From positions 124,001-188,000 of the forward strand of contig NZ_JADIKE010000039.1 in assembly GCF_016904955.1 (NCBI RefSeq): a DNA stretch of 64,000 nucleotides, read 5' to 3'. Source of the DNA: Dyella flava (GTDB lineage: Bacteria; Pseudomonadota; Gammaproteobacteria; Xanthomonadales; Rhodanobacteraceae). Both the position numbers and the translations under genes were made by a program. Under the pieces are notes generated by a model. It did not search any database. It saw nothing but the letters and a program-made list of their open reading frames with translations, and had not been told where the DNA came from. Positions 55,661 through 64,000 of this stretch are shown here, in pieces (position 1 is the stretch's first letter; every line of letters starts with the position of its first letter).

Positions 55661-55942
55661 ATGTCAAAAGGGCAATCCTTGCAAGATCCGTTTCTGAATG
55701 CATTGCGCCGTGAGCGCGTACCGGTCGCCATCTATCTGGTTAATGGCATTAAGCTGCAGGGCACGATCGAATCCTTCGATCAGTTCGTGGTACTGCTGCG
55801 CAACCAGGTGAGCCAGATGGTCTACAAACATGCCATCTCCACCGTGGTGCCCAGCCGCAATGTCCGTGTCGGCAACGGTCACGAAGGCCATGACGGCCAT
55901 GAAGGCCACCTTGAGCACGCGTCGGCCGAAAGCGAAGGTTGA
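55661..55942 (+). CDS. hfq: RNA chaperone Hfq
   Basis: 93 residues. Sm1 'QDPFLNALRRERVPVAIYLVNGIKLQGTIESFDQF' region and Sm2 YKHAISTVVPSR, with Q8/F42/Y-K-H pocket residues kept. The C-terminal tail is short and His/Gly/Glu-rich (HEGHDGHEGH). The Hfq hexamer pairs small RNAs with mRNAs. AAGGGGGGAG is the ribosome site. The terminator upstream implies conditional readthrough or another promoter. Confidence 0.97.
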   Translation: MSKGQSLQDPFLNALRRERVPVAIYLVNGIKLQGTIESFDQFVVLLRNQVSQMVYKHAISTVVPSRNVRVGNGHEGHDGHEGHLEHASAESEG

Positions 55943-55981
55943 TTCACCCTGTTCGATAGACAAAAGAAAGGCGAACGTGCC

Positions 55982-57259
55982 GTGCTGGTCCTGCCGCATT
56001 CACGCGGCGGGACCGATGCGGCCGAACGGGCAGAGGAATTCGTTGAGCTGGTGAAATCGGCTGGTGCCGAAGTGCTGGCCACTATTTCTGCGCGCATTGA
56101 TGCGCCCAATCCCCGTTATTACATCGGTACCGGCAAGGCCGAAGAGGTTGCCGAAGCCGTACGCGCGCTCGGCGCGGATCTGGTGCTGGTCGATCACCTG
56201 CTTACACCTGTGCAGGAGCGCAATCTTGAAAAGGCGCTCAGCACTCGCGTGGTCGATCGCGCCGGACTGATCCTGGACATCTTTGCCCAACGTGCCCGTT
56301 CGCACGAAGGCAAGATGGAAGTGGAACTGGCCCAGCTCAAACACCTGGCCACCCGCCTGGTACGTGGCTGGACCCACCTGGACACCCAGCGCGGCGGTGC
56401 CATCGGTAACCGCGGCCCTGGCGAAACCCAGTTGGAAACCGACCGCCGGCTGCTGGCCGAGCGCGTGAAGATGCTCAGCAAGCGGCTGGAAAAAGTGCAG
56501 ACCCAGCGCAACCAGCAACGCCGCGCCCGCCTGCGCAACACCGTCCCGCGCGTGGCCTTGGTGGGCTACACCAACGCCGGCAAATCCACCTTGTTCAATA
56601 CGCTCACGCAAGGCGAGGTCTACGCAGCCGATCAGCTGTTCGCCACGCTCGATCCCACCGTGCGCAAGCTTGACGATCTGAGCTGCGGTCCGGCTGTACT
56701 GGCCGACACGGTCGGCTTCATTCGCGAACTTCCACATGACCTGGTCGCGGCCTTCCGTGGCACCCTGGCCGAGGCCCGTGATGCGGATTTGTTGCTGCAC
56801 GTCAGCGATGCCGCCGACGAAGAACGTGAGCGGCTACATCAGGTGGTCGACCAGGTACTGGAAGAAATCGACGCGGGGGACGTGCCCCAACTGCACGTGA
56901 TGAACAAGATCGACCTGACCGGCGGCGAGCCACGCATCGTGCGCAATGCAGAAGGCATGCCGCAGCAGGTGTGGTTGTCCGCCTATACCGGCCAAGGGCT
57001 TGAGCTGTTGCGCCAGGCACTGGGCGAACTGCTTGGCGGCGAACGCGTGCAATCCGAACTGCGCCTGCCGCTATCCGCAGGCCGCCTTCACGCCAGGCTC
57101 CGCGCTGCTGGTGCGATTGCTGAAGAAGCCGTCGATGAAGAAGGCTGGCGTCTGCGTATTGATGCCCCGCGCAGCGTGCTGGCGCCGCTGACTGGCGGGC
57201 AGGGCGCGGATATCGCTTTGCTGCGTGGGTTGCTGGGCTCGCCTGATCCGACCTTCTAG
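55982..57259 (+). CDS. hflX: GTPase HflX
   Basis: 425 residues from GTG 55982; see the finding on a probable CTG start at 55949. N-terminal HflX domain 'NPRYYIGTGKAEEVAEAVRA' with 'QERNLEKALSTRVVDRAGLI', then 'EGKMEVELAQLKHLATRLVR'. GTPase domain: G1 GYTNAGKST, G3 DTVGF, G4 MNKID. It is a ribosome-splitting GTPase that rescues stalled 70S ribosomes. It lies 39 nt after hfq in the same operon. Confidence 0.95.
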   Translation: MLVLPHSRGGTDAAERAEEFVELVKSAGAEVLATISARIDAPNPRYYIGTGKAEEVAEAVRALGADLVLVDHLLTPVQERNLEKALSTRVVDRAGLILDIFAQRARSHEGKMEVELAQLKHLATRLVRGWTHLDTQRGGAIGNRGPGETQLETDRRLLAERVKMLSKRLEKVQTQRNQQRRARLRNTVPRVALVGYTNAGKSTLFNTLTQGEVYAADQLFATLDPTVRKLDDLSCGPAVLADTVGFIRELPHDLVAAFRGTLAEARDADLLLHVSDAADEERERLHQVVDQVLEEIDAGDVPQLHVMNKIDLTGGEPRIVRNAEGMPQQVWLSAYTGQGLELLRQALGELLGGERVQSELRLPLSAGRLHARLRAAGAIAEEAVDEEGWRLRIDAPRSVLAPLTGGQGADIALLRGLLGSPDPTF

Positions 57260-57305
57260 CCTGCTTTTCCTTACCGTGTACGGGGGAAGGCCAGCGCCGC
57301 TTTTC

Positions 57306-57466
57306 TTCCTCTCCCCTCCGGGCGACGCAAAGCTAGTCCCTGTGGGAGAGAGGACCGAGGTGAGGGGCCAGCCTCGCGACAACCTTGCATCGAAGCCGCT
57401 TCGAACGCGCCTGCAGCGCAAGATTGCCTCCTCACCCCAGCCCTCTTCCCGCTGGGGAGAGGGAGC
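57306..57466. repeat. Intergenic repeat, copy B
   Basis: Same ordered blocks as copy A at 8095: CCTCTCCCCTCC, GGGAGAGAGG with GAGGTGAGGGGCCAGC, CTCGCGAC, and at the end CTCCTCACCCCAGCCCTC and GGGGAGAGGG. The central part differs between the copies. Confidence 0.6.
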
Positions 57467-57504
57467 TAACCTTAGGCATCGCTACGGCTCTTGCCGTCCG
57501 TCTC

Positions 57505-57513
57505 TGCTAGAAT
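57505..57513 (+). promoter_or_regulatory. Candidate extended -10 promoter of hflKC
   Basis: TGC-TAGAAT (57505-57513), an extended -10 element some 128 nt upstream of hflK and just after the repeat. No clear -35 is seen. Confidence 0.35.
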
Positions 57514-57640
57514 GCGATCGTTTGTGCGCGGCACCTTTCCGGCGCTTGCACGTCCCTTTACCCGTCACCATGTCCCATCCTGCACAGAGCGTTTTCCGGC
57601 CGTTGCTGCCGGCCTCCCAGCGGCCCCAAGGAGACTGACC

Positions 57641-58747
57641 ATGGCCTGGAACGAACCCGGAAACGGGCAACGCGATCGCGATCCATGGAACAAGAACAAG
57701 CGCAGTGCCGGTGGCAAAACGGGCATTGAGACCACGCTCAAGGATCTGTCCAGGCGGCTCGGCAAGCTGGGTGGGCCCGGCGGTCTGTTCACCATCATCG
57801 GCGTCTTCATCCTCGCCTGGCTGCTGATGACCAGCTATGCCGTGATCGGCCCCGGCCAGGTAGGCGTGGTGCAGCGTTTCGGCGCCTATGCACGCACGGT
57901 CGGCCCTGGGTTCCATCTCAAGCTTCCGTTGCCGATCGAATCAGTGCAGCCGGTGGCCACGTCGCGCGTGCGGGTCATGTCCGACCAGATCCGCATGCTG
58001 ACCCGTGACGAAGACATCGTCTCGGTGGATTTCAACGTGCAATACCAGGTCGCCGATCCGCAGAAATACCTGTTCAACACCCGCGATCCGGACGGCACGC
58101 TGAATGAAGCCGCGCAGGCGGCAGTGAGCGCGGTGATCGGCGCCCAGCCGATGGATGACATTCTCACCAGCCAGGGCGACGGCAACACGCCTGCAACGGC
58201 CTTGAGCTCCTTGCAGCAGCAGGTGCGTGATCAGTTGCAGCACACGCTGGACGCCTACGACTGCGGCTTGCACGTTACCGACGTCAGCTTCCAGTCCATT
58301 TCGCCGCCGCAGGAAGTGAAAGACGCCTTTGACGACGTCAACGCCGCGCGCCAGGATCGCCAGGGCCTGATCGATCAGGCGCATGCCAACACCAGTCAGG
58401 AAATTCCGCTCGCCAACGGCGATGCCAAGCGCATGGCTACCGAAGCGGATGCCTATAAGTCCGAGCGGATTGCGCGCGCCCAGGGCGATGTCGAGCGTTT
58501 CAACCTGATCCTGAAGGAATACAAGGCCGCGCCGGATGTCACGCGTCGCCGCCTGTGGCTGGAAACCATGGAAGACATCCTGCACGCCAACAACAAAGTG
58601 ATCGATGGTTCCGATGGCCGCAGCGTCATCAACATCACCAATGATCGCGCCGACAACCCGCCGGCCACCAACCTGCCCGGCGTGGGCACCGTGGCACAAC
58701 CCGGCAACACCTTTGGCGATGACGCGGACAAGGGAAAGCAGCCATGA
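57641..58747 (+). CDS. hflK: FtsH protease regulator HflK
   Basis: 368 residues from ATG 57641 (AAGGAG, 8 nt spacing). Gly/Asn/Arg-rich N-terminus 'MAWNEPGNGQRDRDPWNKNK', one transmembrane helix (about 49-66), then an SPFH/band-7 domain 'GQVGVVQRFGAYARTVGPGF' and a long coiled-coil helix. The C-terminus is disordered. HflK and HflC form a cage around FtsH in the periplasm. Its stop overlaps hflC (ATGA). Confidence 0.96.
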   Translation: MAWNEPGNGQRDRDPWNKNKRSAGGKTGIETTLKDLSRRLGKLGGPGGLFTIIGVFILAWLLMTSYAVIGPGQVGVVQRFGAYARTVGPGFHLKLPLPIESVQPVATSRVRVMSDQIRMLTRDEDIVSVDFNVQYQVADPQKYLFNTRDPDGTLNEAAQAAVSAVIGAQPMDDILTSQGDGNTPATALSSLQQQVRDQLQHTLDAYDCGLHVTDVSFQSISPPQEVKDAFDDVNAARQDRQGLIDQAHANTSQEIPLANGDAKRMATEADAYKSERIARAQGDVERFNLILKEYKAAPDVTRRRLWLETMEDILHANNKVIDGSDGRSVINITNDRADNPPATNLPGVGTVAQPGNTFGDDADKGKQP

Positions 58748-59619
58748 AAACCACTGCTGCCATCATCATCGTTCTGGCGCTGTTGCTGGGTTTCAACAGC
58801 TTTTACACCGTGAACGAAGGCCAAAGCGCGCTCGTGCTGCAGTTCGGCAAGATTCTGCGCACCGACAAGCAACCCGGTTTGCATGCCAAGGTGCCTTTGC
58901 TGCAACAGGTACTGACGCTCGATGACCGCATCCTGGCGTTTGATGGCCAGCCGGAGCGCTATGCCACGGTCGACAAGCAAAGCGTCAACGTCGACTACTA
59001 CGTAAAGTGGCGCATCGCCAATCCGGGCGACTACTACCGCGCCACGGGTGGCGATGAACTGCAGGCGGGCCAGCGCCTCAACCCGATCGTCAGCAATGTC
59101 CTGCGTGGCATCGTCGATACCCGCAGCTTGCAGCAGCTTATCGCCGGTAACCCGGGTGAGCTCAGCGATGGCACCGTGCAGCAGGCGAACGAGCAGGCGC
59201 AGAAGGCACTGGGCATTTCGGTGGTGGATGTGCGCATCACCGGCATCGAATTTCCCGACGACATCAGGGCCTCCGTCTACAAACGCATGCAGACCGAACG
59301 CCAGCAGCAGGCCGCGGCCATTCGCGCGGATGGCAAGCAGCAGGCCGAAGCGATCAAGGCCGATGCCGATCGCCAGGCCCAGATCATTCGCGCCAACGCC
59401 GAAAGCGATGCCGACAAGGTGAAGGGCGAGGGCGATGCGCAGGCTGCGCAGACCTACGCGCAGGCCTATGCGCAGGATCCGGATTTCTTCGCCTTCTACC
59501 GTAGCCTGGAGGCATACAAGAAGGCGTTTGGTGACGGCAAGGGCACCATCATTCTCCAGCCCGATTCCGAATTCCTGCGCTACTTCGGCAACCCGACGCC
59601 TGCGCCGGCGCGCCATTAA
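58744..59619 (+). CDS. hflC: FtsH protease regulator HflC
   Basis: 291 residues. N-terminal membrane helix (KTTAAIIIVLALLLGFNSFY), SPFH domain 'NEGQSALVLQFGKILRTDKQ', 'DVRITGIEFPDDIRASVYKR' and a long Ala/Gln-rich helix (about 195-250). It is translationally coupled to hflK through the ATGA overlap at 58744-58747. It works with HflK to control FtsH. Confidence 0.96.
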   Translation: MKTTAAIIIVLALLLGFNSFYTVNEGQSALVLQFGKILRTDKQPGLHAKVPLLQQVLTLDDRILAFDGQPERYATVDKQSVNVDYYVKWRIANPGDYYRATGGDELQAGQRLNPIVSNVLRGIVDTRSLQQLIAGNPGELSDGTVQQANEQAQKALGISVVDVRITGIEFPDDIRASVYKRMQTERQQQAAAIRADGKQQAEAIKADADRQAQIIRANAESDADKVKGEGDAQAAQTYAQAYAQDPDFFAFYRSLEAYKKAFGDGKGTIILQPDSEFLRYFGNPTPAPARH

Positions 59620-59628
59620 GCCAGCATC

Positions 59629-59814
59629 ATGTCACGCGATTTCTATGCTGCGTTATGCCTGGTGCTGGTGATCGAAGGTCTGGTGTTGTTTGCCGCCCCG
59701 CACGGCTGGCAGGCAATGATGCGCGAGGCGCTGAAGCTGGATCCGCGCACCCTGCGCATGTTCGGTGCGCTGGCCATCGGCATCGGCCTGATCACCTTGC
59801 ATTGGGTGCACTAG
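59629..59814 (+). CDS. DUF2065 family small membrane protein (YjeT-like)
   Basis: 61 residues with two hydrophobic helices ('FYAALCLVLVIEGLVLFAAP' and 'MFGALAIGIGLITLHWV') joined by a short amphipathic loop with 'LDPRTLRMFG'. It starts 9 nt after hflC. YjeT occupies the same position in E. coli between hflC and purA. Function unknown. Confidence 0.88.
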   Translation: MSRDFYAALCLVLVIEGLVLFAAPHGWQAMMREALKLDPRTLRMFGALAIGIGLITLHWVH

Positions 59815-59918
59815 GGCTACGCCATCCACGCAGCCTCAACATTTTCACCGCGCGGTAACCAGAGCGCGCGATAGTTTTCCCGTTCCGCCGATCGGAACGT
59901 CTTAGAGCGAGAAGTATC

Positions 59919-61211
<1,293 letters not shown>

Positions 61212-61234
61212 GCTTAAGGGATCGGTGAAATATG

Positions 61235-61266
61235 CAAAAAGGCCATCCTGTTGGATGGCCTTTTTG
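61235..61266. terminator. Intrinsic terminator after purA
   Basis: CAAAAAGGCCATCC (61235-61248), loop TGTT, GGATGGCCTTTTTG (61253-61266): a perfect 14-bp stem, usable in both directions. Confidence 0.92.
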
Positions 61267-61368
61267 ATTGAATAGCGTACTGATCGGCAGGCTTGGGGGC
61301 GCCTTTGATGTACGCCTGGTCAAGTTTTAACCAAAGGTCACGCGCACCAGCTTCCCGAATGGGGGTAT

Positions 61369-61412
61369 TGGCACCGTAAAATCGAAACTACGGTTTCGAT
61401 TTTACGGTGCCA
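61369..61412. promoter_or_regulatory. Operator O1 of hipBA: 20-bp perfect inverted repeat
   Basis: TGGCACCGTAAAATCGAAAC (61369-61388), TACG, then its exact reverse complement (61393-61412). The core is CGAAAC-N4-GTTTCG (61383-61398). Confidence 0.7.
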
Positions 61413-61432
61413 GGGTCCGAAGATCCAGAAAT

Positions 61433-61448
61433 CGAAACTGTAGTTTCG
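61433..61448. promoter_or_regulatory. Operator O2 of hipBA
   Basis: CGAAAC-TGTA-GTTTCG, the same core as O1 placed exactly 50 bp further on, ending 6 bp before the candidate -35 box. Confidence 0.7.
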
Positions 61449-61454
61449 TTTTCC

Positions 61455-61500
61455 TTGCAAATCCTCAATAAATACCAATAATCTAAGGCACAGCTTAGAT
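61455..61500 (+). promoter_or_regulatory. hipBA promoter with overlapping inverted repeat
   Basis: -35 TTGCAA (61455-61460), 18-bp spacer, -10 TAATCT (61479-61484). ATCTAAG (61481-61487) and CTTAGAT (61494-61500) form a perfect inverted repeat over the -10 and start region. The leader before hipB is then very short. Confidence 0.6.
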
Positions 61501-61513
61501 TTCTGGGGGCCTC

Positions 61514-61783
61514 ATGCAAATCCGAGTAGCCAATCCGGCCGATATCGGCCACGCGATCAAGGCGGTGCGGAAGCACCAGCGGGTACGCCAGGACGATCTG
61601 GCCGCCATGGTCGACTCCAGCCACGTTTTCCTGCGGGACGTTGAATCAGGCAAGGGCACGGTGCAACTGGGGCGCGTATTGCACTTGCTGGAAGAGCTGG
61701 GCATCGGTGTGATTCTGGATGTACCTGACGCCTCCGGAATCACCACCACTAGCACTACCACCAACCCCAGGGCCAGAACATGA
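61514..61783 (+). CDS. hipB: HipB-like antitoxin / XRE-family repressor
   Basis: 89 residues. Helix-turn-helix of the Cro/CI type: 'IGHAIKAVRKHQRVRQDDLA' then AMVDSSHVFLRDVESGKGTV (about residues 10-50), a dimer helix 'LGRVLHLLEELGIGVILDV' and a Ser/Thr-rich tail. It should repress its own operon through the CGAAAC-N4-GTTTCG sites and neutralise HipA. Its stop overlaps the hipA start (ATGA). Confidence 0.88.
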   Translation: MQIRVANPADIGHAIKAVRKHQRVRQDDLAAMVDSSHVFLRDVESGKGTVQLGRVLHLLEELGIGVILDVPDASGITTTSTTTNPRART

Positions 61784-63051
61784 ATGTTCCCGCCGAGCGG
61801 ACCTTGGTGGTCTGGGTGGACCAGCAACGCGTCGGCGAGCTGCGTGAAAGGGGCAATCTCTGGACCTTTGCCTACGACGCAGAGTGGCTGGATACGGCAG
61901 ATGCTTTTGCACTCTCGCCGAGCCTGCCGCTGCAGCGCGAAGAAATGATGGACGGCGCCACGCAACGCCCCGTGCAGTGGTTTTTCGACAACCTGCTTCC
62001 CGAAGAGGGCGAGCGCGCGTTGCTGGCGCACGATGTGGGTGTGGATGCAGCCGATGCCTTCGGCCTGTTGCAGAGATATGGACCGGAATCGGCCGGCGCA
62101 CTGACCTTGCTTGCTCCAGGGGTCACCTTGCCAGACGGTGATCTGCAGGCGCTCAGCGACGAGGCCTTATCTAAGCGCATCCAAAATTTGCCGCGGCTGC
62201 CGCTCTCGCATGACGCACCCAAGCGCATGTCGATGGCTGGCGCGCAACACAAATTGGCGGTAGTGCTGGCAGGCGGCCAATTGTTCGAGCCGGTTGGCCG
62301 CGTTGCTTCCACGCATATCCTCAAGCCCAACCACCCCAGGCCAGACGACTATCCGCATAGCGCCGTCAATGAATGGTTTGTCATGTGTTTGGCGCACAGG
62401 GTTGGGCTCAACGTTCCCAGCGTAAGCTTGCGGCGCGTCCCCGAGCCGATCTACCTGGTCCAACGTTTTGATCGTGAGGGCGAATCACCGGATGTGCGTC
62501 GTCGCCACGTGCTGGATGCTTGCCAGCTACTTTCGATTGATCACATTTTTAAATATCAGCAGGCCACTGCCGAAAACCTGCGCGAACTGGCCGAGCGTTG
62601 CCGTAGCAGGGCGGCGACACGCCAAGCTATTTTTCGCTGGAGCGTGTTCAACTTGCTGGTTGGCAATGGCGACGCGCATCTGAAAAACTTGAGCTTCTTT
62701 CCGAGTGCGCAAGGCATCGAACTGGCACCGCACTATGACCTGCTCAGTACCAGCATTTATCGCGAGGCAAAATGGCGGGACGCAGAATTGATTACGCCCA
62801 TTGGGCAAGCACGACGTTTTGGAGAAGTTCGTCCTGCGGACATTCACGATTTCGGTAGGGTGCTTGGCCTCCCTGCGGCAGTTAGCCAACGCCTGCTCAA
62901 TGAAATGCTTGCCAGATTTGCTCAACACGCCAAAGCATGGCTGGAGCGGTGTGAAAGCGATCAAGCATTGGGCTTATTGGCTGGTGAGGCGATGCTGCTC
63001 CGGCAAATTGTGCACGGAGCCATCAAAGACATGGCACAGCAGCTTAGCTAA
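61780..63051 (+). CDS. hipA: HipA-family serine/threonine kinase toxin
   Basis: 423 residues. N-terminal subdomain with 'PVQWFFDNLLPEEGERALLA', P-loop-like MSMAGAQHKLAVVL with S151 at the autophosphorylation position, catalytic D298 in 'LLVGNGDAHLKNLSFF' and metal-binding D320 in APHYDLLS. All active-site residues are present, so it is probably functional. In E. coli HipA phosphorylates glutamyl-tRNA synthetase and causes persistence. Confidence 0.93.
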   Translation: MNVPAERTLVVWVDQQRVGELRERGNLWTFAYDAEWLDTADAFALSPSLPLQREEMMDGATQRPVQWFFDNLLPEEGERALLAHDVGVDAADAFGLLQRYGPESAGALTLLAPGVTLPDGDLQALSDEALSKRIQNLPRLPLSHDAPKRMSMAGAQHKLAVVLAGGQLFEPVGRVASTHILKPNHPRPDDYPHSAVNEWFVMCLAHRVGLNVPSVSLRRVPEPIYLVQRFDREGESPDVRRRHVLDACQLLSIDHIFKYQQATAENLRELAERCRSRAATRQAIFRWSVFNLLVGNGDAHLKNLSFFPSAQGIELAPHYDLLSTSIYREAKWRDAELITPIGQARRFGEVRPADIHDFGRVLGLPAAVSQRLLNEMLARFAQHAKAWLERCESDQALGLLAGEAMLLRQIVHGAIKDMAQQLS

Positions 63052-63090
63052 ACAAGCTCGATATCATAAAAGTACATTGATACATTAAAC

Positions 63091-63327
63091 ATGATCACCG
63101 GCGCCATCAAAAGTCAGATCGTCCGCATTTGGGGCGCCTTCTGGGCGGGTGGCATTTCCAATCCGCTGGAAGTGGTCGAGCAGATCACCTACCTGCTTTT
63201 CATCAAGCGCCTGGACGATCTGCAAACGCTGGAAGACAAGAAAGCCGAACTCACGCAGCTTGGGCAAGAGGTGCGGCTTGTCACGCAGGGTCTGGCCGAT
63301 GTTGGAGCCGGGCGGGTTTTCGCGTAA
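63091..63327 (+). pseudogene. Truncated type I restriction-modification methyltransferase subunit (hsdM fragment)
   Basis: 78 codons. The first 50 match the N-terminal helical domain of HsdM ('MITGAIKSQIVRIWGAFWAG', 'NPLEVVEQITYLLFIKRLDD'). After about residue 53 the sequence no longer fits the family and a stop follows at 63325-63327. The SAM-binding and NPPF catalytic parts and any hsdS or hsdR are missing. It starts 40 nt after hipA and is a remnant of a deleted RM system. Confidence 0.8.
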
Positions 63328-63755
63328 CGACAGATCGATCAGGTAGGGCTCGATGCTCCGTAGCTTGACCAGTTTTGCATCGGCCTGCGCCAGGATGGCC
63401 CGGGGTTTTCCAACGCTTGCGTCGACGACATGAATCTCCCTGATTCAATGCGGTGCGCAACTGCCAACGCGGTGGCTGGTGACTGGGCCTGATATGTCTT
63501 CTTGGACTTAGCCTTCCCTAAAACATCACAGGTATGCAGCCGCATGCCCGCGAGTATCGAAGTTTTCCCCGCGCCGGGCTGGTAGGCCCGAGGTAAGGCC
63601 CATAATTTGCTTGGAGTGTGTGTGGTAACACTTGCCGTTGCGTAGCCACGCCATGGCAGGGCTTTGTTGGGGCCGGGGTATGCTCCGAATGTGACCCATT
63701 TTGTCCATAGACGCCGCGTCGTCGCCGCTGTTTGAACGCTTAGGGAGAGGTTGGT
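63328..63755. other. Non-coding or decayed stretch
   Basis: 428 nt after the hsdM break. A minus-strand frame entering the break from 63437 towards 63260 has protein-like composition ('GKPRAILAQADAKLVKLRSI') but no start codon, no recognised family and runs into antisense hsdM. It may be the end of another gene brought next to hsdM by deletion. Confidence 0.45.
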
Positions 63756-64000
63756 TTGCGCGTAGTCTGGTTGCTGCTCTCGTTGCTGGTAGCCCATCTG
63801 GTTCTGGCGAATCGGAGCGGCCATGCGGAAGATGTGTGGCCGCAACTGACCATGTTGGCGGTGCAGGGGACGGCGCTATGGGCGGTTTTCATGCGCTACA
63901 AGCGCAGCCCGACGCTGATCCGGTTGCCGTGGCTGCTGCTGGCACTGGCCGTCTTGATGCAGGTGCTGTGGGGCAGTACCAACCTGCTTACCACGGTACT
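63756..64000 (+). CDS. N-terminus of a membrane protein, cut by window end
   Basis: An open frame from TTG 63756, with AGGGAGAGG 5 nt upstream, continues to the window end without a stop (81 codons). It begins MRVVWLLLSLLVAHLVLA and has two more hydrophobic segments ('LTMLAVQGTALWAVFM' and 'LPWLLLALAVLMQVLWG'). It may be the sensor part of a larger signalling protein, but nothing more can be said. Confidence 0.55.
   Translation, partial: MRVVWLLLSLLVAHLVLANRSGHAEDVWPQLTMLAVQGTALWAVFMRYKRSPTLIRLPWLLLALAVLMQVLWGSTNLLTTV

Larger units (their letters stand above)
57260..57640. other. Intergenic region between hflX and hflK
   Basis: 381 nt with a repeat copy (57306-57466) and a candidate promoter near 57508. 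No gene is present. The insertion of the repeat separates the hfq-hflX part from hflKC, which are closely spaced in many relatives. Confidence 0.5.

Noticed and set aside
63339..63845. 168-codon minus-strand frame with a PGAGKTS string
   Set aside because: The P-loop-like string has no supporting Walker B or fold context and the frame overlaps the start of the plus-strand membrane gene.

Overview
The window is about 64 kb of a high-GC gammaproteobacterial chromosome. Gene content and protein style (KatG, PhaB, the recA-recX-alaS-csrA block, miaA-hfq-hflX-hflKC-purA, OmpA porins with a TSP3-like linker) point to the Xanthomonadales/Lysobacterales, most likely Rhodanobacteraceae (Dyella/Rhodanobacter/Frateuria type). 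This is a judgement from sequence style, not a database match.

Layout: 1-13 kb is housekeeping: the end of an old-yellow-enzyme NADPH dehydrogenase, pirin, an Mpo1-like protein, a GT39 glycosyltransferase, a c'-type cytochrome, tcdA, phaB, gluQ, htpX, htpG, an AEC transporter, a TRIC-type channel, an Hsp15-like S4 protein and an orphan receiver protein. katG and mutS follow at 13-18.4 kb. From 18.5 to 23.7 kb the composition becomes AT-richer and the genes accessory: a methyltransferase, a very large Tat-exported N,N-dimethylformamidase-like protein with a lectin-like C-terminus, a small EamA-type carrier and a DPM1-like glycosyltransferase. cinA, recA, an atypical SDR, recX, alaS, csrA and tRNA-Ser(GCU) follow. 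Directly after the tRNA lie two tandem ~180-nt copies of a multi-hairpin element.

30.8-43.3 kb is propionate (2-methylcitrate cycle) metabolism: a fusion of a DNA-binding domain to a citrate-synthase domain, diverging from DUF2332-prpB-prpC, with prpD about 6.5 kb further on. Between prpC and prpD sits the most notable locus, a five-gene cluster (35.7-39.9 kb). It encodes a Gly-rich secreted protein, two small secreted proteins, a periplasmic C39 peptidase and an outer-membrane barrel with an N-terminal coiled coil. This matches the architecture of Pseudomonas Fap functional-amyloid systems and is preceded by a textbook sigma-54 (-24/-12) promoter and an upstream inverted repeat suited to an enhancer-binding protein. 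A GST and a TerC-family gene with a yybP-ykoY (manganese) riboswitch complete the insert.

43.6-61.2 kb holds tandem OmpA paralogues, an RsuA/RluB-type pseudouridine synthase, kbl, a giant AsmA-like protein, tdh (kbl and tdh form the threonine-to-glycine pathway), a Gly/His-rich secreted protein, then miaA-hfq-hflX-hflK-hflC-DUF2065-purA. The right end is an eroded defence-type region: hipBA with well-formed operators, a truncated hsdM and the start of a membrane protein running off the window.
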